Shown in pieces: positions 12,223-23,810 of a stretch of DNA of 64,000 nucleotides; within the stretch, counting starts at the first letter, position 1, and the number at the start of each line of letters is the position of its first letter. The position numbers were made by a program, and so were the translations under genes. Under the pieces are notes generated by a model. That model saw nothing but the letters and a program-made list of their open reading frames with translations, did not search any database and was not told the origin of the DNA. The stretch comes from Echinometra lucunter. Lineage: Eukaryota > Echinodermata > Echinoidea > Camarodonta > Echinometridae. The DNA lies in NCBI GenBank assembly GCA_029962745.1, contig CM057154.1, positions 27,963,769-28,027,768 of the forward strand, written 5' to 3'.

Positions 12223-13320
12223 CTAGAAAATAAGTTCCTACGAGCTGGAAAACTCCCAAGAAAAAGTTCTGCAAGGCGTATGCACTGGCCAGCTGAGAGG
12301 GCGCTGTGCACTTTTTGGTGACGACTGGCGTCAAGGCATTCATCGCTCCCGATGATAATCCAAAGACCACAGCATAGATGGCAAAGGCTGGATAGGAGCT
12401 CAACAATACAATTATATAGGCACTTCCCCCTGCGACAATTGAGGTAAGGCCGAGGAGATTGACGGGAGTGATGATTCTGAAATCGATTAGGAACCCGTGG
12501 GTAAGACGTCCCAAGAGGCTGCATATACCGAAGATAGTGAAAATGAAAGATGCCCTCAACTCGTTAACTCCAGTTGATACGATGTAACTGGACAAATATA
12601 TGAAGGAGGGGAAATAACCAATTCCTCGGAAAACTGCTACGAGACAGAGAAGAGAAACGTTTAAGCTTGTCCATAAGTGAGAGAAACCAAACAGATGGAG
12701 AATGTAATGGATAAATGAACGTTTGCGCCCATCTTTACAAATTCTGAGGTTCTCTGTTGATTGTTGTGCACTGCAGCTTTGGTACTGTTCGTGGCAGTTA
12801 TCCCCTGTTGTATCCCGTAGCCTCTTTGTCTGTAATATTGGCGGTATTTGGGTTTTAACTTCGTGACAGTCGTGCTCTACGCTAATTTCTTTTTCTTTTT
12901 CTTTATCATTCATATCTATATTACTGTCCACCTTGACAACTCCTAGCTTCTCACAGTTATCGACCGTAGTTTCTTGAAGCATTACGGCACCTTCATCAGA
13001 CGGGTCTGTTTTCTCATTGAAAACTTTCTTCGGTGAATTGGACCTTGAGTTGTGTTTTGAGAGTGTTAGTTCATATGACCACCAGGTCAACGGCCGATAC
13101 ACAGCTGCAGCAACGCTGATATTCGCTGATATACCTGCCAGAATGAGTATTGCCCCTCTCCATGTGTAGAAACTAATGAGCAGCGCCATCAGCGGTGACC
13201 CTACCATGTACCCTATTCCAGTTCCGCTTTGTGCAAATCCATTAGCCCTACCCAACCACTTGTCGCAGTACACATTGACGATGATGATTGTTCCTTGATA
13301 TGCCAATCCAATTGCAGTTC
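12223..13320 (-). CDS. SLC16-like MFS transporter, exon 3 (main body)
   Basis: Exon of 1098 bp (366 codons), poly-T acceptor ending AAAACAG|GAACTG, donor TTCTAG|GTAGGA, phase 1 on both sides. It encodes TM4 to TM11. It starts GTAIGLAYQGTIIIV and carries YCDKWLGRANGFAQSGTGIG, which fits the conserved TM4-TM5 signature of the monocarboxylate transporter family (Asp-Lys, Arg/Ala-Asn-Gly, Gly-X-Gly). A hydrophilic loop of roughly 110 residues (acidic, Lys/Glu-rich, Cys-containing) separates the N- and C-terminal six-helix halves, as usual for this family. After the loop, helices resume at about ISL..SLLCLVAVFRGIGYF. Substrate cannot be told from sequence: SLC16 members move monocarboxylates, aromatic amino acids, thyroid hormones or other anions. 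Confidence 0.95.
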
Positions 13321-13932
13321 CTGTTTTAAAAAAAAAAAAGAATATGTAGTTCAATAACCATGATAACAACACATGCTTTAAAAATGATAACAACGCATGA
13401 AGTCAATTTAAAATTGGGGTTTCCGGCGATGTGAGGGACCAGTCTCGGAGGCAATTCGATGTTAGAAAATAATGCCAAGATAACTTATTACATGTAGGCC
13501 TAGCGCATAGGAGCAGGCCGACTATAATTACCCATCAACATGTAAATTAGCTAAATCAATCCTCGCAAAAACGAATCCCTAAAAACCTCTGAATTACCAA
13601 GAACATTAATTCCTCCAAAAAATCAACAACAAACAGTCTTGATTAATATCAAGTAGGCCCTATAAATTGACATCAAACAGACGAATCACCCAGCCGTCAA
13701 GAACACAGTTTGCACCTATAAAAGTCGGTTGAAAACAAAAACAAAAACCAGTATACATTTACTGCAACTGACTAACCGAATTCTGACTTCAAACCTGCGT
13801 GGACGAAACATTACATCTTACCACATAATCCTAATCCTACCTTGAAACCCAACCTTAACCCTAAACGCAAGGTTACACCTTTGACGAAATAAAGCCAGGA
13901 ATTAAAATTTATGTGGGATCAGCGGGACATAC

Positions 13933-14073
13933 CGATTCCTGCAGAACAGAGGTTGATTTGCCAGAGTTCCTTGGCAAGAGACAGCAGAAGCGTAGATACC
14001 AGGGCCAGGATACCACCTGCAAACACCACTGGACGACAGCCAAATTGGGTATTCAAGGCGCCAATGACTGGAG
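13933..14073 (-). CDS. SLC16-like MFS transporter, exon 2
   Basis: Exon of 141 bp (47 codons) in phase 1 on both sides: acceptor TTCCCAG|CTCCAG, donor GAATCG|GTATGT. It encodes the TM2-TM3 region with ALNTQFGCRPVVFAGG, a good match to the MFS loop 2-3 signature (RFGCRPV in monocarboxylate transporters), then SLAKELWQINLCSAGIG. Joining exon 1 gives ALGFCT-APVIGALN without frame loss. Confidence 0.94.
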
Positions 14074-14117
14074 CTGGGAAGGAAGTGAGAACATGGTAAC
14101 TCTTCAGCTCAGTGTAT

Positions 14118-14203
14118 GGGTTATGGCAGCTCGTTATTCCGAAGGTTTCCACGAAAATTTATGCGTTCAGAATAACGAACCTTCGGAATAACGAGCAGCA
14201 CCC
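14118..14203. mobile_element. Mini foldback element (TU-like ends)
   Basis: An 86-bp inverted repeat in intron 1 of the transporter. AGCTCGTTATTCCGAAGG at 14129 is answered by CCTTCGGAATAACGAGC, with GGGT/ACCC at the outer ends. The arms match the termini of the large foldback element at 25.0-27.8 kb, so this is probably a solo or deleted relative. No clear target duplication. Confidence 0.7.
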
Positions 14204-14519
14204 TATCATACTACACACTCCTTTCTTTTCTAGATTTGAAAAGGTGGAGTCGAAAGTATACTTTTTTTTCTTGCTTGTCCGATAATTAAGAAACTCTAGC
14301 CCCCCCCCCCCTTCCGCCCAGCCCCAAATCTCAGAATCCTCCAATGTACCGCTTGCCAACCTTGTGTGATAGATACACTGTAAGTTTCATGATGATTTTG
14401 TAACAGTAGACCTTAAAATACGTTCAAATTTGGTTCTATACTTCCTGCCGGATACATCTATATTGCATGCCCTATTTTATTTTCAAACCCATATTTCTTT
14501 TTAAGTCCAGTATACGTAC

Positions 14520-14802
14520 CTGTGCAAAATCCCAGGGCGGTGACCAGAGTTGTTGCCCAAGACACCTGGGAGGGCGTAACCCCCATTCTCTTTTCCCATT
14601 CCACGGTCAGTATTGGTATGGCACAAGGTTGAAGCGCTACGATTGCTTGTCCAATGAACGCGGCGACTACTACTACAACCGCCCACCTGCCGTCTATCGG
14701 GTTTGCTGATTGGCCGAATGTTTTTCCTTTCATGCTACGCCTATTCCCGACTTGGTGCTTGGTGCTTTCGACTGTGGTGCAAGAGAGTTTGGTGACGTCC
14801 AT
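14520..14802 (-). CDS. SLC16-like MFS transporter, first coding exon
   Basis: First coding exon (94 codons plus one base), ATG at 14802 in the context GGAAAATGG, donor TGCACAG|GTACGT. With exons at 13933-14073, 12223-13320 and 11312-11502 it makes a 570-residue 12-TM major facilitator. The N-terminal tail (about 36 residues) is hydrophilic and cytosolic. DGRWAVVVVVAAF at 37-49 is the family's conserved TM1 motif ([DE]G-x-W-x-WVV). ILTVEWEKRMG..PSQVSW is the following loop, also typical. The protein acts as a plasma-membrane or organelle transporter; monocarboxylate transport is the family default, not shown here. No partner gene for the CD147-type ancillary subunit is visible in the window. 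Confidence 0.94.
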
Positions 14803-15279
14803 TTTCCAAAGAGAATTAGTTAAACCACCATAACGAAATTATTAGCGACATTACCTTTAAGGCAAAATATAAAAAAGGTCATTTTTTTAGGAGAATGGCT
14901 AGTAGGGGGGGGGGGGGTACTCGCCCACTATACGGGGATGTGCTGCTCCGATGGGTCGCTTTCTCGCAAGAATTTCTAATCATTGGGTATGGTTTTATGC
15001 CGGAAAATCCCTAAACATGCCCCACTTTTAGATAATCATGATGAGACTGTTCAGAATAATATTCTCGCCCAATTGTCGCTAAAGTACACACCCGAGATGC
15101 AAATCCCTGATAATGGGTACCCTTTTTTGCCAAAATGACCCTTATAAAGGGTACGGGTATGATAGCTTCAGCTGCATACCCCCGTCTGGACCAAATCTGA
15201 GTACCCCCTCCCCTTCCATTCTAGTATAGGTTGGTTCGGATTCGCATGGATTTTATAACAATTCACACTCTCACACAGG

Positions 15280-15512
15280 GGCGGCACTACAGGGGGGGGG
15301 GGGGGTGGGGGGTGACCGCCCCCTATGATTTTTCAAGTGATAAAAAAAATTAAAAAGAGGGGAAAAAGAAGAAAAATGAGGAGAAAGTACAAAGAAGCGC
15401 ATGGGGAAAGAGAGGAATGGGTCCTGCAACTATATACCCCTATTTTTCATGTAAAACGTAAATTAAAGTCACCTATGGGTCATCTTGCCCCTATCAAAAT
15501 ACCCTGGCGCCG
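15280..15512. repeat. Poly-G inverted-end repeat, copy 1
   Basis: Starts CAGGGGCGGCACTACAG, followed by a 13-base G run, and ends CCTGGCGCCGCCCCTG, an inverted match of the start. This suggests a small inverted-repeat element around an AT/GA-rich core. Confidence 0.5.
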
Positions 15513-15981
15513 CCCCTGCTTTCACAGTTCATAAGAGTTCATAACCGTCTTCTTCCACAAAGGGGGGGGGGGGGGGGAGTGCGAAAAGGTTAAACACGTT
15601 TCTTGGTCGTATATTCCAATTTCAAAAGGCATTTTTAATGATTTGGAGAAGCTAGCCAACCGTGTCTTTTTGAAGAAAAAAAATCCATTCCGTCAACATT
15701 ATTCATTGTTAGCAAATCAAGCTGCAGGCGCCTGGGAAATAACAGTCTCCTTTCTCTGCGTGCACAAACATCGTTGAATAAATAACAGCTTAATCGTGGC
15801 CTATTTCATCCCCGGCATTTATATTTCAAACTAACACAATTTTGTGATTCTAAATTCTGCCCTTTTCAATCTCTCCTTCGTGTACCTTTGATCTGTTTAA
15901 TTTCATTTAGTTATTTTTGCCCAGATTTTCGGCTACAATAATTTCTGGAAACCCTAAATGGCCTTTCCAACATACCCATGG

Positions 15982-16240
15982 CCGTACGCAGCGGGGGGAG
16001 GGGGGGGGGCAGGGGGTAGTTGCCCCCCCCCCCCTTCAGAAATTTTGAAAACTTACATTATTTGACTGAAATTTTCACAAAATTCACGAAAAGTGTGCAC
16101 CAAATCGTTCAATTCCACTTTTTAAAATGGAAAAAAGGGCCCTCTTGACCAGCTCGGTCGCTTCTCTCCCTCGCTTTTGACCTTCAAAAATTTTAACGTG
16201 TCTTGCCCCCCCCCCCGAAAAAAATTCTGCGTACTTCCCT
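15982..16240. repeat. Poly-G/poly-C repeat, copy 2
   Basis: Begins GGCCGTACGCAGCGGGG and ends CTGCGTACTTCCC, an imperfect inverted pair with G and C runs just inside. Same architecture as the elements at 15.28 and 17.57 kb. Confidence 0.45.
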
Positions 16241-16829
16241 GATTATGCCTGCATGGGTGGTGAACTCATGAGGTAAATTATATTCCCCATACAATCCTCA
16301 CCCTACACATTAATATTTTGATGGATCGGGGGGAGAGAATATGAAAGAACCTCTATACGAATTAAAAAACAACCCATATCATGGAAGCCTGTCTTGCTTC
16401 AAAAGAAATTCCAAGGGGGCCCATTTTATCCCTCTGCTACTACACACTTGCCTTTATTATAGGGGATGAGTATGTAGAAGAGCCAAAGTGACCGCCTTAA
16501 TTACTTGTTAATTACTTGTCGATATGCTGTATTGTTTCCGATCTATACTAATAATGTGTAATGCTGCTTTATTTCATTTACTTTTTTCCTTTTTTTTCTT
16601 CTTTTTTTTTGAATTGTTCGTTTTGAGTTATTTGTGATTTGTTATCAGAAAATCATGAAAACCCAATAAAACTTTTTTTTAATTTAAAAATTCCACGGGC
16701 GGTTTAATCTAAATGAAAAATACGTCATAGTTTATTCTGAACACTCATGCTCCTATCTGTAAAAACGTCATATATCCCTAAGATAATTATATTCGACAGT
16801 GTTCTTTGAGTCTCTGTCATATCTCTTAC

Positions 16830-17150
16830 CTGGCGAGCTATATGTTATTGTTAGCTGATTGTTGGTCCTCAACTTAATGGCTTCAGTGTGAACTTGAGGG
16901 ATATTTGATTCAGTGGAACATAATAAATATAAAAAAAATAATAAAACAAATAAATACGCTTTGCACACTACAATTACGAATCCCTGCCTTTTGGCGGCTG
17001 CTTGTTGTATAAAGGCTACCTCCTTCCCCGTATTATTACCATGTTTATATGCCTGACCGCCAGTATTATAATCGCACATCATTGACCAATGATTGGTTTA
17101 CCCATGTGCATGCAAGTCAAAAAATGTGATAGGATTTATTATACTTACCG
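16830..17150 (-). other. Candidate 5' exon(s) of the transporter
   Basis: Two strong donors face the transporter on the minus strand: CGCCAG|GTAAGA (exon edge 16830) and a GTAAGTATAA site near 17150. A TATA-like TTTATAAAG lies at about 17191-17199. The 104-codon open frame here has a hydrophobic stretch but no recognisable homology, so a 5' UTR role is more likely than coding. Position and donors only. Confidence 0.2.
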
Positions 17151-17569
17151 ACGGCTAGCATCAAGATGATTTGGTGCAAACTACGGTCTTTATAAAGTCC
17201 CACACTCTGGTAATGATGGAGTCGGTCAGGTTTACGAGCTTTTATACGAAAGATAATGAACCAAACATAAGGCTTATCATGCATGAGAGCTAGCTATAGG
17301 TCTACAACCCGATGACCCAGTTTCCCGTCTGGGGTGACCAAAAACGGTATGTTTCGGCCCAATGCTTCAGCCCGTGTTTCGGTTCCATTCACATATGATA
17401 GATGATTACCCTTCAGTGACTTAATTCTGATCAATCCATTAATTCGTGTTTGATTTTTTTTTCTTTTTTTTTTCTTGCTTGCTTACTTGCTGCTTCTACA
17501 GTGTACCTCTCTTCTTCTTCTTCTTCTTCTTCTTCTTGCCTGCATGTAAGGTTTCCATATTACCCGCCT

Positions 17570-17808
17570 AGCCAGGGGGCAGTGGGGCGCCCCCCCCCTC
17601 CCCAACGAAAAAAAAAGGAAAAAAGAGGCGCGAGCGAGAAGAGAAAAAGGTATAAGAGAACGTAGGAAGAGAGGAGCACGGGAAAGATGAAAAAAAAAAT
17701 TAAAAAACAACGTCGGAGCACCCCCCCCCCCCCTGCACCCTCCCCAAGGGAGCGCGCTTAGTGTGCTCATTATCGCCCCCTAAATGGAATCCTAGCTACG
17801 CCACTGCC
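17570..17808. repeat. Poly-C repeat, copy 3
   Basis: GCCAGGGGGCAGTGGGGCG, then a C run, a purine-rich core, a second C run, and an end reading CCTAGCTACGCCACTGCC. Inverted-repeat ends are weak; listed as a dispersed repeat. Confidence 0.4.
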
Positions 17809-18545
17809 ATGAGTGTCCTGCAAGGTAAATAAGTGGGGGGGGGGTCCCTCTTTTTCTCTCGCTATGCCTACAATATCCCTACATCAAAAAAGTACTAGAT
17901 CAATGCGAAAGATAGATTCTAGAATGTCAGTATAGCCATTGCCAGGTAGGTATCAAAAGTTTGTATTATTATGGTATTTACATAGTGCGATGGTCGAGGT
18001 CAAAGTCGAGATCGGACATTAGACCTATCAACTCTTTAGGAGGCCTATATGCCATGGTCAGAATATAAGCTTGTGGACACCGGCATTAAAATTCAGTTAA
18101 CTCCCTTTGAAAGGGCAATCCGTCCAACTGAGGAAATGGGTAAAATAATAATGGTTGGATGAAATATAGTGGTCACGGGCGGAAATCGTGTTTAGAAACC
18201 AAAGGGGACTTGCACTTGTACTTCCTGCACCTCCAAATTTTTTGCCCATTATGCAGCAAAGAAAGAATGAACAAAAAAGGATTTCATTGCATTTTTCGAT
18301 ACTTTCTTCGATATTGTTAATGACCAAAAATACAATGACATGTCAGGAGGTTAGATATCATTTTGAAAATAAACTTTAAAATGAGTGTGCGGAAGTGTCT
18401 GCATGGCTGCAACGTTGTGCAGCTTCCGTGCTTGAGAATATTGTTAGTGTGTTTCGGACATGGCATGAAGGGAAATCTCGATTTAAAAAAAAGTTGGCGA
18501 TAACGTATCCAAAATTCCCTGACGACTTTGAAAAACAAGGAAAAG

Positions 18546-18643
18546 AAGAGGAAGAAGAAGAAGAAAAAGAAGAAGAAGAAGAAGAAAAAGAAGAAGAAGA
18601 AGAAGAAGAAGAAGAAGAAGAAGAAGAAGAAGAAGAAGAAGAA
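18546..18643. repeat. (GAA)n microsatellite
   Basis: Long GAA repeat with a few AAA interruptions. It is responsible for Glu-, Lys- and Ser-rich spurious frames on both strands. Confidence 0.97.
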
Positions 18644-20257
18644 GGGTCACCGGATTCCCCTATGTATTTCACTTCTAAAAAACAAAACAAAGAAAAACGA
18701 CAAAAACCAAGCACGAAAAACGTTTATCGGCTACTTCCTTTGCACCCTTAATTCTAAAATCTCCTCTCTGGAGTTACACATCGGTTGGGGGAGTGAATCG
18801 AAATTGTTTCAAAACCATAAGGGACATTATCTCCCCACCCCCCCCCCCTTTGGGGTTCAACCATGGTACATGCATGCATTATCATTGGATAAATGATTTT
18901 CTTTTTAAAGTGTTGTATAGATTCATGTATGTTCTCCAAGACTCCATGGACCCAGGTCTTATAAATCAACTTCTCTCGAAAGAGAACACATTTTGACGAT
19001 GGACAAAGAACCATTTTCTGGATTATCATATTCATAATTCAGGTTTATCCATTTATTCTCTGATATATAATATGAAATGCATAACAAGCATAGATCGTTA
19101 TACCATAACTATAAAGATAACAGCAAATCCAGTTAATGTATATGAAACAAAAAGACAAAAAGATTCTTCACCAAGTACCTGCAGGCCCTACATATTTGAT
19201 GGTTGGCATGGTTGGAGTCATTATAGGAAGTTTATCTAATGCTCTATTTTACAGCCAAAAACAAACAAACAAAACTAAAACAAACAAAACATACACAGAA
19301 TCGTATAATGTCCTCGTGTATATGAGAATATTTAATCCAATTTTTTTCAGCTAAACAAAATAGTGCTTTATTTAGCACTATCCTTTTACCGAACTAAACT
19401 ATAAAAAAATAATAATAAAAATAGATAAATAACACCCCTTTCTTTATCTAATGAAGAAAGAGCTGAAACCTACACATATTATTACTCTCCGTCTCTGATG
19501 TGTCGTCATTATCAGCGCACGAACGTGAACTCCATGCCATCAAAGGCCTCAAAAGCATGAACGCATCAGAAACCCGCTCCCTCTTCAAGCGTGTATAACA
19601 AGGCCTTTATCCGTTTCCCTCATAGAATATAATGCTTCTCAGATGCGGATCTGCAGGCATCACAGCTCTGAAGCTCCTAGATGCGTGTATACAGAGGGAA
19701 GATATCATCCTACTTTTGATCCGCAAAAGCCTGGCATCTTCCCATTTGGAGAAAAGTTGCATCGCCCTGCATCTTCTACCGCCACTTCCTCCTTCCGCCA
19801 CCGAGTGAGCTATACATGTATTTGCTCTACTATAGAATGAAAGAATAGCTATCATCATGAATTCATGATCATCTGTGAGTGGTCACCCATGCATTATGAT
19901 CTGTGAACTCGAAGTCCAACACTTATATAAGCTAGCTAGTTCCATCTATCTTCAATTCTTCCTAGATCCCAAGGACTAGCTGCATGTCTGTATACTTAAT
20001 ACCCCCATCCTTGTCTTCCCTGATGTGGCTAGTCATGGCCAGTATGAATGATTAATTTCTTCCCGAACTCATTCTCAATACATGTATTCTTTGCTCCATA
20101 TTTGAAGTTATTTTTCATCTTTCTAATGGCAACTCCAGTCCCGGAATCTGTATGCTTAAAAATATGTATTACAGGCCAACGTACGAGTACGCCTACATTT
20201 TGCATGTGAGAAACATTTGCTGATTTTGGCTATACCTTTGATCATGGATACATACCA

Positions 20258-20460
20258 GTGTGGCTCAATGGATAGAGCAGTGGTCTCGTAACCGGGAGTA
20301 CCCAGGCTCGAAACCAAGTGGATGCACTAATGCCCTTTGGTAAGGTATTAATCCTCATTATCAGTCCTTCGGAGGGGACTTAAAGCCGTCGGTCCCTGGT
20401 TGCTTACACACATGCTTTCTTAGCAGTCAGGTAAATTAACCAACCATTTAACCATTTAAC
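20258..20460 (+). mobile_element. tRNA-derived SINE
   Basis: The head contains an A-box-like TGGCTCAATGGATAGAGC and a B-box-like GGCTCGAAACC at tRNA spacing. The body follows (TTTGGTAAGGTATTAATCC, CGGAGGGGACTTAAAGCCG), ending in a short ACCATTTA repeat tail. Followed by nothing coding. Confidence 0.85.
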
Positions 20461-20934
20461 CATTTATTGCAATATCAGATATTGGAGGGAAATATTATAA
20501 TACAGCTGACAAATTTCATAAGGAGTATAATTTTAGGTGATATAATATAATGTTCAGCAGATTATAGCTTCAAGGCACTGGAGTATATGCCCCTCAATAC
20601 TTTAAACAGATTTTGTGTGCAATGTATACTTTCGACAAAAATGTTTGCATGCACTTCCAAATAATTGAAACCCAATGGTTTGATTGTACACGCCAGTTAG
20701 TACAATAAATAATACTGACACGACTGTATAAAGTTGCTTGCGTGAACAATATTTGAGAACAGTACAATAACAATTATACCGACATCACATTTACGATATC
20801 ATTTCAATACAGAAAAGTATCATATTTCTTTTGCATCGATTGCAATGCATCAGTACGAGTACTTAATTAAAAAAGAACATTCACCGATTAATTCAACCGC
20901 TGAATAAAGTATTCAAACACAGTTCTGGGCCCTC

Positions 20935-21108
20935 TTGTATAAAAATTTACGATTATTAATCGTAACTTTTTATGAGTTGCATTTAATAAACGCAACTCAA
21001 AAAAAATTGAACAAAATTCCCCAAAACTCAATTCTGATTGGTTGAAAATCAAGTTGCGCTTAATTTTTTGAGTTGCGTTTAATCGCAACTGATTCATGAC
21101 CAGATTAA
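20935..21108. mobile_element. Small inverted-repeat (MITE-like) element
   Basis: Starts CTGGGCCCTCTTGTATAAA and contains nested palindromes built on GAGTTGC..GCAACTC. It carries the internal TCTGATTGGTTGA motif shared with the elements at 54.9 and 57.2 kb. Outer ends pair only roughly. Confidence 0.5.
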
Positions 21109-21654
21109 CATATTCTTTCCTATAAAGTTGTAGATATATATAATCACGGATAGCTCACTGCGAAAAATTGGAGGATCAGCTTCTCGTTGTGAGTTCTTAT
21201 TTTCACGGTATAGATTCCATCTATTCAAAGGAAACTAAATTGACAAAAATTTTAAGTGATATACATGTAGATCTTGATCGATTGCTGTTTATAAAAAATA
21301 TTCTTTCAAAGTTTATAGGCATAGAAACAGAACTCCGAATCACACGCAGAAATGACATTGCCACAAAAATTAAGACAAGAAAAGGTTAAGTTATTATACG
21401 CCTAATGATTGTCATCATTATAGGCCTGAAAGCTATGATGCATAGATGAACCGAATTATGAACAGGTCACTTTGTCCTTTATGGCATGATGAAATATAAC
21501 TATAAGTAATGCCAAGGGAAAAAAGGACAAATTATAAGAGTACCTGATAAAGACTTGTTGATGTTTTCTTAATCCTGTCGGGCAACGACCAGTAAATTGA
21601 AAACGACATTTCAGATCTTGGTCTTTATCATTTTGTCATTGTTTGCTACAGTGA

Positions 21655-23517
21655 TTACTCAAATGTCTCACGAAAGATGTACAGTTTATCTGGAGTGCAG
21701 AGTGCTATTTCTCCAGTCTTGCATTGCTGGAGGTAGTACCAGCGTCTTGATGGTGTTGTTATCTTGAAATCGGTGAGAATGTTTTTGATATGTTTCAGCT
21801 CTCTTGTGTACTGGTCAATGCTCACCAGACCACGGTCATGTTTCACCCATGCAATGATGACTGAATCAGCCTTGCACACAGTAGGGAAGGCGAGCACCCC
21901 GTCCTTGGTGATACTGTGAATGGTGGCGCCAGACACACGATCGATCACGCGTATGCTCTTCGAACCGTTCGCAACGACAACCGCCTGCCTAGATCTCATC
22001 GCAAAAATCTGCATTGGTTTAAATCCTTTGGACGGTATCTCTTTGACAGCTTTCCCGCCTTCTGGCTTCAAAACGTGTATTGTCTCGCATTTATTGTAAC
22101 TTGTTAAAATTAGTCCATCCAAGTCTACTGTGAGACCGCCAAGGCCCCCTTCTGTATCACGCAGTGTCTCGAAAGCTACATCAAGCTTTTCACATAGCTC
22201 TGTGTACATGAAAAGTCTGTTATTATTGTCGCGTATGATGTATTTACCATCAGGCATAAAGTGCAAGGCACGAACCCGGAGAGTTTTCAGGACTATTTCC
22301 TGTAGCATACCCTCAACAGAAAATGTGAATATTCCTCCCTTGTAGCAACCAATGGCTATCTTATTTAGGGATGATATTGCCATTCCATCCATACCATTTG
22401 CAAGAGGTAGCTGTTCTTCCCGATGCAATATCCATTTAGACACTTTTTGTCGTAAATGGCCCAGTTTCAGTCCATCCAGTTCCTGACTCTCGAAGCCAAG
22501 TCGTTCACCTTTTTCGACCGTTTTTCTGGGCAATTCATCATCAGGCTCAATCTGGCTCAGAAGCAATTCCAGCTGTTGGCACCTCCCTTTGTGTGAAGTC
22601 AGAGCCTCTTTCTGTAGAGGAAATTGTAGGCCGTTCTGAACCAATCCACAAAGTTTATCGACGTTGACCATCTGGTCACGGCCTGACATTTTCATGTCTT
22701 CTAACGCATTCTCAAGTTCCTTTATCTGATGCCCAACTTCTTTTTTCAACACCTCTTTTCTCTCCTGTAGTTTGCTAGCCGCTTTCTCAAAAGTTTCGTC
22801 GATCTTGTCATTGAGTTGCCTCTCTACATTCTGCAACCTCCTTCTTTGGTCTGCAATAAATGCTACATACCTGTTGACATCGCATATCTTTGCTTCTGCC
22901 TTTGATACAAGTTTTTCGACATTATTCTTTTGCTCAGTTTCATGAATGTCTGCTATCAAAATCTTGTGTGCCTCGTTCCCATGCTCTAATATGCCACACT
23001 TGTAGCAGACGTACTTGCTACAGTCAAGACAAAAGCATTCTTCATCGTCAGTCGGATGTTTCCCACATTTGCTCCATCTTCTCTGAAGAATCTCACCTGA
23101 TGAGGTATCGCTGATACCTACGATGGAATGACCGGAATATCTCGTCCACTTTGAATGAACTATCCTACAAAAATCGCAGAGATAGTCACCACACTCACTG
23201 CAGAAGACTACTGCCATCTTTTTGTCTCCCGGATCGCAGTTGGAACAGACTCGACTCTGAGTCTCCAAGTCTTCAACCAAGGATCTGACTGTGATATTTG
23301 TTTGCAGTCTATCTACGTCTCCACCGGGAACAGACGTCTCCTTCCTGCAAGTAGGGCACGACACATTTTCCTTGTCCGGATGAGATCCAAGGAGAGTCTT
23401 CAGACAACCCTTGCAGAATGTATGAGAGCAGGTCAGGATCTTGGGATTCTTGAAGAAGCTCAGACAGACAGGGCACTCTAGGTTCTGATGGGCAGTCTGC
23501 TGTAAGGAAGTAGCCAT
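21655..23517 (-). CDS. TRIM-type E3 ubiquitin ligase (RING, 2 B-boxes, coiled coil)
   Basis: A single open exon of 620 codons plus stop TAA (21655-21657). I chose the ATG at 23517 (MATSLQQTAHQ); the frame stays open six codons further up, but only to a GTG next to a splice acceptor. RING finger C3HC4: Cys15, Cys18, Cys30, His32, Cys35, Cys38, Cys54, Cys57. B-box 1 begins at Cys91/Cys94. B-box 2 (CHC3H2): Cys151, His154, Cys163, Cys166, Cys171, Cys174, His179, His184. Coiled coil at about 195-290 (Leu/Glu/Lys heptads). Residues from about 365 to the end show repeated beta-strand patterns like an NHL/WD-type propeller. The architecture is that of the TRIM2/3/56/71-like class: RING-dependent ubiquitin transfer, with dimerisation through the coiled coil. 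All zinc ligands are intact, so it should be active. Lineage-specific TRIM expansions are common in invertebrate deuterostomes. Substrate unknown. Confidence 0.95.
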   Translation of the reverse strand: MATSLQQTAHQNLECPVCLSFFKNPKILTCSHTFCKGCLKTLLGSHPDKENVSCPTCRKETSVPGGDVDRLQTNITVRSLVEDLETQSRVCSNCDPGDKKMAVVFCSECGDYLCDFCRIVHSKWTRYSGHSIVGISDTSSGEILQRRWSKCGKHPTDDEECFCLDCSKYVCYKCGILEHGNEAHKILIADIHETEQKNNVEKLVSKAEAKICDVNRYVAFIADQRRRLQNVERQLNDKIDETFEKAASKLQERKEVLKKEVGHQIKELENALEDMKMSGRDQMVNVDKLCGLVQNGLQFPLQKEALTSHKGRCQQLELLLSQIEPDDELPRKTVEKGERLGFESQELDGLKLGHLRQKVSKWILHREEQLPLANGMDGMAISSLNKIAIGCYKGGIFTFSVEGMLQEIVLKTLRVRALHFMPDGKYIIRDNNNRLFMYTELCEKLDVAFETLRDTEGGLGGLTVDLDGLILTSYNKCETIHVLKPEGGKAVKEIPSKGFKPMQIFAMRSRQAVVVANGSKSIRVIDRVSGATIHSITKDGVLAFPTVCKADSVIIAWVKHDRGLVSIDQYTRELKHIKNILTDFKITTPSRRWYYLQQCKTGEIALCTPDKLYIFRETFE

Positions 23518-23716
23518 TTCCCCCAACTCAATCACAGAACTCTGGGGAAAAAAAAGAAATCCACAATACCGAATTATAAGTAATTCGTGAACAACGACTG
23601 AACACTTTACGATAGGTCATATTAAGCTTATTTCACCAAAAAGTATACCACATTTGATAAGGCGTAGCATTAAAATACTCGAAATAAACATATCAACTAT
23701 TACCTTGATCACTTAC

Positions 23717-23810
23717 GTTAATCTTGCGTTAAAAACTTTCTAGATCTATAACAGTGGAAAGCCATGAACAGTTCCGCATGTAGGATGATTCACCAGCCCT
23801 TAGCGTCAGG
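23717..23810 (-). other. Candidate 5' non-coding exon of the TRIM gene
   Basis: A strong donor (ATTAAC|GTAAGT, exon edge 23717) lies upstream of the acceptor TTTTCCCCAG|AGTTC whose exon edge is 23541, giving a 175-bp intron just before the TRIM start. The distal limit is a guess. Confidence 0.4.

Larger units (their letters stand above)
14803..21654. other. Region between the transporter start and the TRIM gene
   Basis: No coding gene supported. It contains poly-G/poly-C repeat elements (15.28-15.52, 15.98-16.24 and 17.57-17.81 kb), a candidate 5' exon of the transporter, a GAA microsatellite, a SINE (20.26 kb) and a small inverted-repeat element (20.9 kb). Confidence 0.5.

Noticed and set aside
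18395..18896. Open frames rich in Glu or Lys around 18.5 kb
   Set aside because: They are translations of the GAA microsatellite and have no conserved flanks or splice support.
23518..23535. Longer TRIM start six codons upstream
   Set aside because: That codon is GTG, and the sequence just before it is a splice acceptor; the ATG at 23517 is the first in frame.
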